From NCBI RefSeq assembly GCF_029871235.1, contig NZ_SSOM01000026.1, positions 1-64,000 of the forward strand: a stretch of DNA of 64,000 nucleotides, in the 5' to 3' direction. The position numbers and the translations under genes were made by a program. This stretch comes from Pseudomonas sp. BN411 (lineage in GTDB: Bacteria > Pseudomonadota > Gammaproteobacteria > Pseudomonadales > Pseudomonadaceae). Positions 1 through 9,158 of the stretch are shown in pieces. The notes beneath the pieces were generated by a model. It saw only the letters and a program-made list of their open reading frames with translations, was not told where the DNA came from and searched no databases. Each line of letters starts with the position of its first letter. Position 1 is the first letter of the stretch.

Positions 1-2
1 CG

Positions 3-251
3 GCTGCCACCGCCCCGCTGCCCGCAGCCAAGCTCGACCTCAGCCTGCCGAAGGATCTGGTGGATCAGTTGCAGCCGACCGAGGCAGCGGCCGACCTGCC
101 TGACCAGCAGCTATTGCCGCAGATGTTCGTGGAAAAACCCGTCCCGGAAAGCCCGTTCCAGCTCAATGGCAAGCTGATCACCAATGAGCGGGAAGACGAT
201 TACTGGCGTTCGGTGGAAGGCGCCGAGCTGCAGTTCGAGTTCAAGCGCTGA
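3..251 (+). CDS. C-terminal end of an unidentified protein (5' end outside window)
   Basis: An open frame enters from the left edge and ends at the TGA at 249-251, giving about 82 residues. The visible part is rich in Ala, Pro, Leu and acidic residues and ends in a basic FEFKR. I see no catalytic motif, membrane segment or repeat. It converges on atuH. In P. aeruginosa PAO1 the gene beyond atuH is a hypothetical gene next to the sbrIR sigma/anti-sigma pair; whether this is its counterpart cannot be told from the fragment. An internal ATG at 60 is in frame but unlikely to be the start, because the frame is open upstream. Confidence 0.6.
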   Translation, partial: AATAPLPAAKLDLSLPKDLVDQLQPTEAAADLPDQQLLPQMFVEKPVPESPFQLNGKLITNEREDDYWRSVEGAELQFEFKR

Positions 252-264
252 TCCGGTTGCGTGA

Positions 265-328
265 GTAGGAGCGAGCTTGCTCGCGAAGAGGCCGGGCCCA
301 AAGCATTCGCGAGCAAGCTCGCTCCTAC
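265..328. repeat. REP palindrome pair (BIME-like)
   Basis: Two inverted copies of the GTAGGAGCGAGCTTGCTCGC unit face each other around a short GC-rich loop. It fills the space between two convergent gene ends and could act as a bidirectional 3' end structure. Same family as the copies at 19794, 40470 and 49463. Confidence 0.9.
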
Positions 329-346
329 ATAGTCAGGAAGTCTGCG

Positions 347-2170
347 TCAGAAACGATATTCCCCGCGCTGGATGGCCTGATACAGGGCCCCATCCAGCGG
401 GCGGAAGGCCGGGTCGCCGGGCAGTCGCGCGAAAAGCGGTTCACTCACTGCTGACGGGTCATAGGCCTGTTGCTTCAGGTCGGTCTTCTTGTACTTGAAG
501 GTGCCTGTGGTCTCCACCTCACCCAGCAGGCGCACGAACAGCGGTGAGGCGTAGGCCGGCAGTTCGCGATCGAGGTGAACGGCCAGGGCCTCGCCGTCCA
601 GATGCGCGCCACTGCCCAGACGCAGGGCGGCCATGCCGCAACGACCGTTGGTGCCAGGAATCTCCACGCCGTAGACCACCGCATCTTCCACGCCGGGGAA
701 GGCGCCGAGGGCGTTCTCGACTTCCGTGGTGGAGACGTTTTCGCCTTTCCAGCGGAAGGTGTCGCCGAGGCGGTCGACGAACTGCGCGTGCTTGCAGCCG
801 ATGCCGCGCATCAGGTCGCCGGTGTTGAACCAGGCGTCACCCTTCTTGAACACATCCCGCAGGATCACCGCTTCGCTCTTGGCCGGGTCGGTGTAGCCGT
901 CGAAGGGCCACTTGTCGCTGATTTCGCTGATCAGCAGGCCCGTTTCGCCCTTGCCGACTTCTTCCATCAGGCCCCGGTGGTCCCGTAGCGGGCGGTCGTT
1001 TTCCAGGTCATAGCGGACGATGGCGAAGGTGGCCGGCGAGAAGCCCACCGTATTGTCGAAGTTGAACACGTTGGTGAAGCCGATGTTGCCCTCGCTGGAG
1101 GCGTAGAACTCCATTACCCGTTCGATGCCGAAGCGCGTCTTGAACTCGGCCCAGATCGACGGGCGCAGGCCATTGCCGATCATGCAGGTCAGGCTGTTGC
1201 CCTGTTCCTCGGGGCAGGGCGGCTGGTTCAGCAGGTAGCGGCAGAGCTCGCCGATGTAGCCGAAGCAGGTGGCCTGATAGCGGGCCACGTCCTTCCAGAA
1301 GTTGCTGGCGGAGAACTTGCGGCGCAAGGCGATGGCGGCGCCGCCGGCCAGCACCGAGGCCCAGCTCACGGTGACCGCATTGTTGTGGTAGCAGGGCAGG
1401 GTCAGATAGAAGACGTCGTTCTCGCCGAGGCCCAGGCCCGAGTGGCCGAAACCACCGAAGGCCTTGATCCACTTGCCATGGCTGAGGATGGACGCCTTGG
1501 GCAGGCCGGTGGTGCCCGAGGTGTAGATGTAGAAGCAGGCGTCCTTGAGGCGGACCTGGCCGGTTTCCACCGGATTGTCGCTGGACTGACCCAAGGCCAG
1601 GCGCATCAGGTTCTGCCAGCCGGGTGGGGCGTCGCCGGGGGCGGTCAGGCAGTCACCATCGGCCACCCAGTAGCAGCGGCGGGCATCCTCCAGTTCAGCG
1701 CGGACTTCGTCGAAAGCGCCGCGCAGTTCCTCCCCCACCACAAAGTGCCGGGCCTTGACCAGGTTGAGGCTGTGGCTTAGCACCTTGCCGCGCTGGGTGG
1801 TGTTCACCAGGGCGGCGATGGCACCCAGCTTGGCCAGGGCACCAAGAACCGCCAGCACTTCGATGCGGTTCTCCAGCATCACTGCCACGACGCTGCCGTG
1901 TGCCACGCCTTCGGCTTTCAGGGCGTGCGCCAGGCGATTGCTCCAGGCGTTGAAGTCGGCATAGCTGATCCGGCGTTGTTCATCGATCACGGCCGGGCGC
2001 TCGGGGTACAGCCGCGCAGCGCGCTCCAGCGCCCAACCCAGGGACAACGCCTTTTCGCGGTTGCGGATGCCGGTGTAGTAGAGGCCCAGCACCATGCGCG
2101 GCAAGCGCGGAAGGTTGGCCGGCAGGCGGGCGATGAAGCTCATCGGAGAGATCAGATCGACTTGGCTCAT
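347..2170 (-). CDS. atuH: Long/very-long-chain acyl-CoA synthetase of the terpene cluster
   Basis: 607 residues. An AMP-forming acyl-CoA synthetase: activates a carboxylic acid with ATP and CoA. The AMP-binding signature YTSGTTGLPK is at residues 216-225, and an FNTGDL motif lies in the second half. The N-terminal hydrophobic stretch and overall shape match the fatty-acid-transport-protein/very-long-chain synthetase branch. As the last gene of the atu operon it corresponds to AtuH of P. aeruginosa, proposed to activate citronellic/geranic acid or related intermediates. Start is the ATG at 2170. It is 239 bp from atuG, with a REP pair in the gap. Confidence 0.88.
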   Translation of the reverse strand: MSQVDLISPMSFIARLPANLPRLPRMVLGLYYTGIRNREKALSLGWALERAARLYPERPAVIDEQRRISYADFNAWSNRLAHALKAEGVAHGSVVAVMLENRIEVLAVLGALAKLGAIAALVNTTQRGKVLSHSLNLVKARHFVVGEELRGAFDEVRAELEDARRCYWVADGDCLTAPGDAPPGWQNLMRLALGQSSDNPVETGQVRLKDACFYIYTSGTTGLPKASILSHGKWIKAFGGFGHSGLGLGENDVFYLTLPCYHNNAVTVSWASVLAGGAAIALRRKFSASNFWKDVARYQATCFGYIGELCRYLLNQPPCPEEQGNSLTCMIGNGLRPSIWAEFKTRFGIERVMEFYASSEGNIGFTNVFNFDNTVGFSPATFAIVRYDLENDRPLRDHRGLMEEVGKGETGLLISEISDKWPFDGYTDPAKSEAVILRDVFKKGDAWFNTGDLMRGIGCKHAQFVDRLGDTFRWKGENVSTTEVENALGAFPGVEDAVVYGVEIPGTNGRCGMAALRLGSGAHLDGEALAVHLDRELPAYASPLFVRLLGEVETTGTFKYKKTDLKQQAYDPSAVSEPLFARLPGDPAFRPLDGALYQAIQRGEYRF

Positions 2171-2305
2171 GGTTCTCGCGTGTTGTCGTTGTTGTACGCA
2201 GATATGCCCCTGACTCTAGAGCGGTCGACCGGGCCCCGCCATGACCCTGGCGCGGCGGGGGAAGGGCAGATGGGCAAATGGTGGTGGTGAGGCTGTGGTG
2301 GCTCC

Positions 2306-2403
2306 TTGTGGGGGCGAATTCATTCGCGATGCAGGACGCAGTCCTGCCCTTCGGCCTCAAGGGGCTGCTACGCAGCCCATAGCGAATGAATTCGCCCCCA
2401 CAA
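2306..2403. repeat. Long palindromic REP pair, GAATTCATTCGC family
   Basis: Arms TTGTGGGGGCGAATTCATTC and its exact complement enclose an imperfectly paired middle. This is a different REP family from the GTAGGAGC type. It lies in the atuG-atuH gap, where it may stabilise the upstream message or lower expression of atuH. Confidence 0.88.
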
Positions 2404-2409
2404 ACGGAC

Positions 2410-3234
2410 TCAGTCCAGGAACAGATCCGGCACCAGCGAGCCACCCTGCGGGTCGTAGCGGTACTGCTCAAATTCGGTCTGGCCCTGTTCGCGCAGGATT
2501 TCTTCGTCGATCAGCAGGCGGCCAGTGATGCTGCGGCCCTGGCTGGTGAGGATGGCGTAAGCAGCATCGGCCATGATGGCCGGGGTACGGGCGCGCTTGA
2601 AGGCGTCGCGGCTGCCCAGCTCGAACTCGATGGCGGCGGTGGCGATCATGGTTTGCGGCCAGAGCGAGTTGACGCTGATACCGTACTTCTTGAACTCCTC
2701 GCTCATGCCCAGCGTGAGCATGCTCATGCCGTACTTGGTGACGGTGTAGGGGCCGTGCTGGGCGAACCATTTGGGCGCGAGGTTGAGTGGTGGTGAAAGG
2801 TTGATGATGTGGCTGTTGGCGCTTTGCTTCAGAAAGGGCAATGCGGCCTGGCTGCAGACCATCACCGCGCGGGTGTTGATCTGATACATCAGGTCGAAGC
2901 GCTTGGGGTCCAGGCGTTCTACGCCCACCAGCTTGATGGCGCCGGCATTGTTGACCAGGGCATCGATGCCGCCGAAGTGTTCGGCGGCCTTGGCCATGGC
3001 ATCGCGCACGGCGTTTTCGTCACGCACGTCCAGTTGCAGGGGCAGGGCCTTGCCGCCGGCGGCTTGCACTTCCTCGGCGACGCTGAAGATAGTGCCGGGG
3101 AGTTTCGGATGGGGCTCGGCGCTCTTGGCGGCGACGACGATATTGGCGCCATCGGCGGCGGCGCGCAGAGCGATCTCGCGGCCGATGCCACGGCTGGCGC
3201 CGGTGATGAACAGGGTTTTGCCGGAAAGGGACAT
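2410..3234 (-). CDS. atuG: Short-chain dehydrogenase AtuG (HSDL2-like)
   Basis: 274 residues. NAD(P)-dependent short-chain dehydrogenase: nucleotide-binding TGASRGIG at residues 11-18, NNAG near 95-98, and the catalytic pair Tyr163/Lys167 in YTVTK. It resembles the HSDL2-type branch. In the atu cluster AtuG has been proposed to oxidise citronellol/citronellal. Unlike AtuB it keeps the canonical catalytic Tyr-Lys. Start ATG 3234 follows a good AGGAG site; an upstream in-frame start would read through a REP fragment and was not chosen. Confidence 0.88.
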   Translation of the reverse strand: MSLSGKTLFITGASRGIGREIALRAAADGANIVVAAKSAEPHPKLPGTIFSVAEEVQAAGGKALPLQLDVRDENAVRDAMAKAAEHFGGIDALVNNAGAIKLVGVERLDPKRFDLMYQINTRAVMVCSQAALPFLKQSANSHIINLSPPLNLAPKWFAQHGPYTVTKYGMSMLTLGMSEEFKKYGISVNSLWPQTMIATAAIEFELGSRDAFKRARTPAIMADAAYAILTSQGRSITGRLLIDEEILREQGQTEFEQYRYDPQGGSLVPDLFLD

Positions 3235-3280
3235 CTGGTTCTCCTGGTTCTTGTTGTTGTCCGGGGCCGCGCGGCGGCCC

Positions 3281-3302
3281 TTGGCGAATGAATTCGCCCC
3301 CA
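3281..3302. repeat. Single REP half (GAATTCGCCCCCACA)
   Basis: One unpaired arm of the palindrome family seen at 2306-2403, located in the 82-bp atuF-atuG gap. Confidence 0.7.
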
Positions 3303-3316
3303 CAGAAAATCCTTCG

Positions 3317-5302
3317 TTAAGAGGCTTCTTCCACCTCGACCAGCAGTTGGCGGCTCTTCACCTGGTCGCCGCGGCTGACCTGGACGCGGCGGATCACGCC
3401 GTCCACGCCGGCCTTCAGCGGGTGCTCCATCTTCATGGCTTCCAGCACCACCAGCAGTTGGCCCTTGCCGACCCGATCACCCTCACTCACCAGCACGTCG
3501 ACGATGGCGCCATCCATGGGCGCCTTCACCGTGCCGGAGGCGGCGCCGGCTTGTCCGCCGGCGGGCTCGTGGGTGATGTCCTGCAGTTCCAGGTTGCCGT
3601 TCTGGCCGAACAGCCAGAGCTGCGTGGACTGTTGGTGGTAGGCGACGCGGCGACGGATGCCGTCCAGTTCCATCACTGCCCAGCGGCCATCGGCGCTCAC
3701 CAGGCGGACTGCAACTTCGGTGTCATTCACCCTTGCCAGCAGGCGCGGTTGTTGGCCGGTGTCTTGCACCGCCAGTTCCACGCCGTGCTTCTGCTCGCCC
3801 TGACGCAGAACCAGGCGCCAGGGCGCGCTGCCGGCGCTGCGCCAGCCGGCCAGGCCGCCCTGGTGGGCGCTGGCGGCGGCAGAGGCCTGGTAGAGCAGGG
3901 TGGCGGCCATCGCCAGCTCGGCCGGAGATGCCGCCTGTGGTGTCAGGCTCGGGTCGGCGCCGAAGGTTTCGCCGATGAAGGCGGTGGTGGCTTCCCCGGC
4001 GGCGAACTGCGGGTGGCGCAACAGATTGGCGAGGAAGCGCTGGTTGCCCTTCACGCCGAGGAGCACACAATCCTCCACGGCGCGAGCCAGCTTGCGCCGG
4101 GCTTCCTCGCGGGTAGCGCCCCAGGCGATGACCTTCGCCAGCATGGGGTCGTAGAAGGGCGTCACGGCCTGGCCCTCCACCAGGCCGTGGTCGATGCGGA
4201 TTCCTTCCAGCTCGGCCGGCTCCCAGCGCAACACGTCGCCGGTCTGGGGCAGGAAGCCGGCGGACGGGTCTTCGGCGTAGAGGCGCACTTCCATGGCATG
4301 GCCGTTGAGGCGGATCTCGTCCTGCTTCAATGGCAGCGGTTGGCCCTCGGCCACGCGAATCTGCCAGGCGACCAGGTCCTGGCCGGTGATCAGCTCGGTC
4401 ACCGGGTGCTCGACCTGCAGACGGGTGTTCATTTCCAGGAAGTAGAAGGCGCCGCTGGCATCCAGCAGGAATTCCACCGTGCCGGCGCCCACGTAGCGCA
4501 CTGTGCGCGCGGCCTTCACCGCCGCTTCGCCCATGGCTTGGCGCAGTTCGGGCGTCATGACCGGGCAGGGGGCTTCTTCGATGACTTTCTGGTGGCGACG
4601 CTGCACGGAGCAGTCCCGCTCGCCCAGGTAGACGAGGTTGCCGTGCTGGTCGCCGAACACCTGGATTTCCACATGGCGCGGCCGGATCACGGCCTTTTCC
4701 AGGATCAGCTCGGCGCTGCCGAAGGCATTCAGCGCTTCCGAGCGGGCCGTGCGCAGTTGCGTCGTCAGCTCATCCGCGCCGTTCACCAGGCGCATGCCGC
4801 GTCCGCCGCCGCCGGCGCTGGCCTTGATCATCAGCGGGTAGCCGATGCGTGCGGCTTCGCGGGCCAGCGTGGCGTCGTCCTGCTCGGCCCCTTCGTAGCC
4901 GGGAATGCACGGCACACCAGCTTCGAGCATGGCCAGCTTGGACAGGCGCTTGCTGCCCATCAGGTGGATGGCATCCACAGTGGGGCCGATGAAGATGATG
5001 CCGGCCGCCTCGCAGGCGCGGGCGAATTCGGCGTTCTCGGAGAGGAAGCCATAGCCGGGGTGAACGGCGTCGGCGCCGGTCTTCCGGGCCGCTTCGAGGA
5101 TGGCTGCGACCGACAGGTAGGATTGCCCCACGGGCGCCGGGCCAATGCACACCGCCTCGTCCGCCAGTTGTACATGGCGAGCGTCGGCGTCGGCTTCGCT
5201 GTAGACGGCAACGGTGCGATAGCCGAGCGCCTGGGCGGTGCGCATTACCCGGCAGGCGATCTCGCCACGGTTGGCAATCAGGATCTTGTTGAAGCTGGGC
5301 AT
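3317..5302 (-). CDS. atuF: Geranyl-CoA carboxylase, biotin-carrying alpha subunit
   Basis: 661 residues. Biotin carboxylase domain (about residues 1-450, with NRGEIACR at the N-terminus and the ATP-grasp glycine loop GGGGRGM), a linker domain, and a C-terminal biotinyl domain whose EAMKM motif places the biotinylated lysine at residue 624. With AtuC it carboxylates cis-geranyl-CoA to isohexenylglutaconyl-CoA. Size and neighbourhood separate it from the leucine-pathway LiuD. Start ATG 5302. The 127-bp gap to atuE holds a long palindrome. Confidence 0.93.
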   Translation of the reverse strand: MPSFNKILIANRGEIACRVMRTAQALGYRTVAVYSEADADARHVQLADEAVCIGPAPVGQSYLSVAAILEAARKTGADAVHPGYGFLSENAEFARACEAAGIIFIGPTVDAIHLMGSKRLSKLAMLEAGVPCIPGYEGAEQDDATLAREAARIGYPLMIKASAGGGGRGMRLVNGADELTTQLRTARSEALNAFGSAELILEKAVIRPRHVEIQVFGDQHGNLVYLGERDCSVQRRHQKVIEEAPCPVMTPELRQAMGEAAVKAARTVRYVGAGTVEFLLDASGAFYFLEMNTRLQVEHPVTELITGQDLVAWQIRVAEGQPLPLKQDEIRLNGHAMEVRLYAEDPSAGFLPQTGDVLRWEPAELEGIRIDHGLVEGQAVTPFYDPMLAKVIAWGATREEARRKLARAVEDCVLLGVKGNQRFLANLLRHPQFAAGEATTAFIGETFGADPSLTPQAASPAELAMAATLLYQASAAASAHQGGLAGWRSAGSAPWRLVLRQGEQKHGVELAVQDTGQQPRLLARVNDTEVAVRLVSADGRWAVMELDGIRRRVAYHQQSTQLWLFGQNGNLELQDITHEPAGGQAGAASGTVKAPMDGAIVDVLVSEGDRVGKGQLLVVLEAMKMEHPLKAGVDGVIRRVQVSRGDQVKSRQLLVEVEEAS

Positions 5303-5327
5303 ATTCTCTGGCTCCTCGGATTCTATT

Positions 5328-5421
5328 CCCCGCTCCTCTTGGGAGAGGGGCCAGGGGTGAGGGAACCACCTGCGCGCGGCGGGATTCCCCTCACCCCAAC
5401 CCTCTCCCGGAGGGAGAGGGC
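5328..5421. repeat. Long imperfect palindrome in the atuE-atuF gap
   Basis: Left arm contains GGGAGAGGGGCCAGGGGTGA and the right arm TCACCCCAACCCTCTCCC, so nearly the whole gap can fold on itself. The sequence type (CCCTCTCCC...GGGAGAGGG) is a dispersed intergenic repeat common in gamma-proteobacteria. Confidence 0.75.
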
Positions 5422-5429
5422 GTAAAGGC

Positions 5430-6227
5430 TCACTGCGCCCAGGTGGGCTTGCGCTTCTGCACGAAGGCCAGGGTGCCTTCGGTGCCTTCAGGGCCGGTGA
5501 CGGCAGCGGCGAACTGCTCGGCGGCATGGTCCAGCAGGGCAGCCAGCGGCTCGTCTTCGGTGGCCAGCAGCAGGGCCTTGGTCCGGGCATTGGCACCAGG
5601 CGCGCAGCGCCGGATCTGTTCCAGGCTCTCGGCCAGGCGCTGCTCCACGCCGGCCGTATCGGCCTCGGCGAAGTGCACCAGGCCCAGGCGCAGGGCCTCG
5701 GCGCCATCGAAACGCGCCGCGGTGAGCGCCAGTTGGCGCGCCTGGGTCAGGCCGATGCGCTTGACCACGAAGGGTGCAATCTGCGCCGGCAGCACACCGA
5801 GACTGGTTTCCGGCAGGCCGAACTGGGCGCCGGCGTGGGCAATGGCGATGTCGGAGACGCAGGCCAGGCCGAATCCGCCGCCCAGCACTGCGCCTTCGAG
5901 CACCGCCACCAGCACCTGGGGTTGCGCCTGGGCTTCTTCCAGCAGGCTGCCGAAGGCACGGTTCAGGCTGCGGTAGGCATCGCTGCCGGTGGCTCGGGCG
6001 CTGGCCATGTCCTTGATGTCGCCACCGGCGCAGAAGTGCCCGCCGGCACCGCGCAGCACCAGGGCGCGCACGCTTGAGTCAGTGCGCACCGCGGCCAGGA
6101 CCGCACGCAGTTCCTCGACCATCGTCAGGCTCATGGCGTTGCGACTGTCCGGCCGGTTCAGGGTGATGTGCAGCACGCCAGCGGCCTGTTCCAGCAGCAG
6201 GGTTTCGCAGTTCGGCAATTCATTCAT
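5430..6227 (-). CDS. atuE: Isohexenylglutaconyl-CoA hydratase
   Basis: 265 residues, enoyl-CoA hydratase/isomerase fold. The oxyanion-hole segments are visible as HFCAGGD (near residues 64-70) and GAVLGGGFGL. In the Atu pathway it hydrates isohexenylglutaconyl-CoA to the 3-hydroxy-3-isohexenylglutaryl-CoA intermediate, the step after geranyl-CoA carboxylase. Start ATG 6227; an earlier ATG at 6287 would lie inside a REP palindrome and is rejected. Confidence 0.9.
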   Translation of the reverse strand: MNELPNCETLLLEQAAGVLHITLNRPDSRNAMSLTMVEELRAVLAAVRTDSSVRALVLRGAGGHFCAGGDIKDMASARATGSDAYRSLNRAFGSLLEEAQAQPQVLVAVLEGAVLGGGFGLACVSDIAIAHAGAQFGLPETSLGVLPAQIAPFVVKRIGLTQARQLALTAARFDGAEALRLGLVHFAEADTAGVEQRLAESLEQIRRCAPGANARTKALLLATEDEPLAALLDHAAEQFAAAVTGPEGTEGTLAFVQKRKPTWAQ

Positions 6228-6250
6228 GCCGGCATCCTCGTCAGGGTGTT

Positions 6251-6299
6251 GTAGGAGCCAGCTTGCTGGCGAAGCTTTCGCCAGCAAGCTGGCTCCTAC
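6251..6299. repeat. Perfect REP palindrome (AGCTTGCTGGCGAA variant)
   Basis: GTAGGAGCCAGCTTGCTGGC pairs perfectly with GCCAGCAAGCTGGCTCCTAC. It occupies the atuD-atuE gap, between atuD's stop and atuE's start. Confidence 0.9.
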
Positions 6300-6308
6300 G
6301 GTTCACGA

Positions 6309-7469
6309 TCAACCTTTCTTCTTCCCAGGCAGGGTGCCCATCAGCTTGCAGATGATGCCCAGCATGATTTCGTCGGCGCCGCCGCCGATGGACACCAGGC
6401 GGGTATCGCGATAGGCGCGGGAGACGTGGTTGTCCCACATGAAGCCCATGCCCCCCCAGTACTGCAGGCAGGCGTCGGTGACTTCGCGGCCGAGGCGGCC
6501 GGCCTTGAGCTTGGCCATGGAGGCGAGGCGGGTGACGTCCTTGCCGGTGACGTACAACTCCACCGCCTGGTAGACCAGCGCGCGCAGGGCTTCGATCTCG
6601 GTCATCAGCTCGGCCAGGCGGAAGTGGATCACCTGGTTGTCGATCAGCGGGTTGCCGAAGGTCTTGCGTTCCTTGCAGTAGTCGATGGTGACGTCCACGC
6701 AGTGCTCCAGGCCCTTGATCATGTTGGCGGCGCCGAACATGCGTTCTTCCTGGAACTGCAGCATCTGCATCATGAAGCCCGCGCCTTCGTGGCCGATGCG
6801 GTAGCGCTGCGGCACCCGGACGTTGTCGAAGAACACCTGGGCGGTCTCGGAACTGCGCATGCCGAGTTTGTCGAGGTGGGCGCTGAGGGTGATGCCGGGG
6901 GTGTTCATCGGCACCATGATCAGCGACTTGTTGATGTGCGGCTTGTCGTCCGAGGTGTTGGCCAGCAGGCAGATGAAGTCGGCGCTGGGGGAGTTGGTGA
7001 TCCACATCTTGCTGCCGTTGATCACGTAGTCGCTGCCGTCCTTGCGGGCGGTGGTCTTCATCCCGGCGACGTCCGAGCCGGCGCCCACTTCGGAGACGCC
7101 GATGCAGCCGACCATCTCGCCGGCGATGGCCGGGCGCAGAAACTCCTCGCGCAGCTCATCGGAACCGAAGCGCGCCAGGGCCGGGGTGCACATGTCGGTC
7201 TGTACGCCAATGGACATGGGAATGCCGCCGCAGTGGATGGTGCCGAACTCTTCGGCAGCGACGATCGAGTAGCTGTAGTCCAGGCCCATGCCGCCGAACT
7301 TCTCCGGCTTGGAAATGCCCAGCAGGCCGAGCTCACCGGCCTTCTTGAACACGTCGTGGATCGGGAAGCGGCCGGCTTTCTCCCATTCGTCGACGTAGGG
7401 GTTGATCTCCTTCTCGACGAAATTGCGCACCGTGCGGCGAAGTTCTTCGTGTTCCTGGGTGAAGATCAT
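6309..7469 (-). CDS. atuD: Citronellyl-CoA dehydrogenase
   Basis: 386 residues, acyl-CoA dehydrogenase family, FAD-dependent; introduces the double bond converting citronellyl-CoA to geranyl-CoA. Family features visible: N-terminal helical domain, GVSEVGAGSDVAGM in the middle, and the C-terminal GGGADEIM segment. Passes electrons to ETF. Start ATG 7469. Position between atuC and atuE matches AtuD of P. aeruginosa. Confidence 0.92.
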   Translation of the reverse strand: MIFTQEHEELRRTVRNFVEKEINPYVDEWEKAGRFPIHDVFKKAGELGLLGISKPEKFGGMGLDYSYSIVAAEEFGTIHCGGIPMSIGVQTDMCTPALARFGSDELREEFLRPAIAGEMVGCIGVSEVGAGSDVAGMKTTARKDGSDYVINGSKMWITNSPSADFICLLANTSDDKPHINKSLIMVPMNTPGITLSAHLDKLGMRSSETAQVFFDNVRVPQRYRIGHEGAGFMMQMLQFQEERMFGAANMIKGLEHCVDVTIDYCKERKTFGNPLIDNQVIHFRLAELMTEIEALRALVYQAVELYVTGKDVTRLASMAKLKAGRLGREVTDACLQYWGGMGFMWDNHVSRAYRDTRLVSIGGGADEIMLGIICKLMGTLPGKKKG

Positions 7470-7490
7470 CTTTGTTGTTCTCCTTGTAGA

Positions 7491-7534
7491 GTGCGCCGTG
7501 CGCACCGTGATCTGGTGTGGTGCGCGCGGCGCAC
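7491..7534. repeat. 16-bp inverted repeat in the atuC-atuD gap
   Basis: GTGCGCCGTGCGCACC (7491-7506) pairs with GGTGCGCGCGGCGCAC (7519-7534) with one mismatch and a 12-base loop. It nearly fills the 72-bp gap. There is no T-run, so it is not a simple terminator. Confidence 0.85.
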
Positions 7535-7541
7535 CCAGCGG

Positions 7542-9158
7542 TCAGAAACGTGCCACGCCGAAACTGTTGCCCTTCAGCGGTCGCACGTCCGCCTCCGCGC
7601 AGATATCCAGCAGATAGCCGAGCAAGCGGCGGCTGTCACGGGGGTCGATCAGGCCGTCGTCCCAGAGGTTGGCGGTGCCGTAGAGGGCAGTGGACTGGCT
7701 CTCGAGCTTCTGCGCGGTCACCTGCTCCAGCATGTCGAGCATCTTCGGGTCGGCCTCCTTGCCCTCTTTGGCGTGTTTTTCCTCGGTGACGATGCGCAGC
7801 ACCTTGCCGGCCTGGGCGCCGCCCATCACCGCAGTGCGGCTGTTGGGCCAGGCGAAGATGAAGCGCGGGTCCAGGCCACGGCCGCACATGGCGTAGTTAC
7901 CGGCACCGTAGGAGCCGCCCACCACCAGGGTGAGCTTGGGTACGCGGGCGTTGGCCACGGCCTGGATCATCTTCGAACCATGCTTGATCACGCCCAGTTG
8001 CTCGGACTCGGTGCCGACCATGAAGCCGGTGGTGTTGTGCAGGAACAGCAGCGGCACATTGGTCTGCTCGCAGAGCTGGATGAATTGCGCCGCCTTGGCT
8101 GCGCCCTGGGGCGTGATGGGGCCGTTGTTGCCAATCAGGCCGCACGGGCGCCCTTCGATGCGCAGGTGCCCGCAGACGGTCTGGCTGTCGAACTCGTTCT
8201 TGAAGTCGAGGAACTCCGAGCCATCGGCGATGCGGGCGATGATCTCGCGTACGTCGTAGGGCTTCTTCGGATCGGCCGGAACCACCCCCAGCAGCTCTTC
8301 GGCGCTGTACAGCGGCTCGCGCCATTCGGCGTGGGCTCGGACCGGCAATTGCGCGTTCCAGGGCAGCATCGCGAGGATCTCGCGGGCCAGGCGCAGGCCG
8401 TCGGCATCGTTCTCCGCCAGGTACTCGGCTGTGCCGGCCACTTGGGCGTGCATTTCGGCGCCGCCCAGCTCTTCGTCGCTCGCCACTTCACCGGTGGCGG
8501 CCTTCAGCAGAGGCGGGCCAGCGAGGAACATCTTGGCCTTGCCGCGAACCACGATCACGTAGTCCGACAGGCCCGGCTGATAGGCGCCGCCGGCGGTGCT
8601 CGAACCGTGCACCACAGTGACCTGGGGGATGCCCATGGCGGAAATCCGTGCCTGGTTGGCGAAGCCGCGCGCGCCCTCGACGAAGATTTCCGCCGCGTAG
8701 TTGAGGTTGGCGCCACCGCTTTCGGTGAGGGCCACCAGCGGCAGCTTGTTCTCCATGGCGATCTGCTGCAGGCGCAGGGTCTTCTTCAGCCCGGTGGGGG
8801 AGATGGTGCCGCCCTTGATCGCACTGTTGCTGGCGCTGATCAGGCAACGAATCCCGGAGATGTAGCCGATGCCGGCGATGATGCCGCCGCCGGCCTGGGT
8901 ACCGTCCTTGTCGTCATGCAGCTTGTAGCCGGCCAGGGAGCAGAGTTCGAGGAAGGGGCTGCCCGGGTCCAGCAGCAGGTTCAGACGTTCGCGGGGCAGC
9001 AGCTGGCCGCGCTTTTCGAACTTCGGCCGGGCTTCGGCGGCCTTGTCCAGCACCTTCTGCTCTACCTCGCGGAAACTCGCGATGGCGCTGAGCATGGCTT
9101 CGCGGTTCTTCGCGAAGTCGTCGCCCTGGGCATCGAGTTGGGATTGGATCGCGGTCAT
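7542..9158 (-). CDS. atuC: Geranyl-CoA carboxylase, carboxyltransferase beta subunit
   Basis: 538 residues. Acyl-CoA carboxyltransferase with both crotonase-like halves; glycine-rich stretches such as GGGIIAGIG and GSYGAGNYAMCGRG are visible. It transfers the carboxyl group from AtuF's biotin to geranyl-CoA. Close to the methylcrotonyl-CoA carboxylase beta subunit, so its assignment as AtuC rests on operon position. Its ATG (9158) overlaps the atuB stop by one base, giving translational coupling. Confidence 0.92.
   Translation of the reverse strand: MTAIQSQLDAQGDDFAKNREAMLSAIASFREVEQKVLDKAAEARPKFEKRGQLLPRERLNLLLDPGSPFLELCSLAGYKLHDDKDGTQAGGGIIAGIGYISGIRCLISASNSAIKGGTISPTGLKKTLRLQQIAMENKLPLVALTESGGANLNYAAEIFVEGARGFANQARISAMGIPQVTVVHGSSTAGGAYQPGLSDYVIVVRGKAKMFLAGPPLLKAATGEVASDEELGGAEMHAQVAGTAEYLAENDADGLRLAREILAMLPWNAQLPVRAHAEWREPLYSAEELLGVVPADPKKPYDVREIIARIADGSEFLDFKNEFDSQTVCGHLRIEGRPCGLIGNNGPITPQGAAKAAQFIQLCEQTNVPLLFLHNTTGFMVGTESEQLGVIKHGSKMIQAVANARVPKLTLVVGGSYGAGNYAMCGRGLDPRFIFAWPNSRTAVMGGAQAGKVLRIVTEEKHAKEGKEADPKMLDMLEQVTAQKLESQSTALYGTANLWDDGLIDPRDSRRLLGYLLDICAEADVRPLKGNSFGVARF

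Noticed and set aside
2903-5425. 840-codon open frame on the plus strand
   Set aside because: Antisense to atuG and atuF and running through a REP half and a long palindrome.
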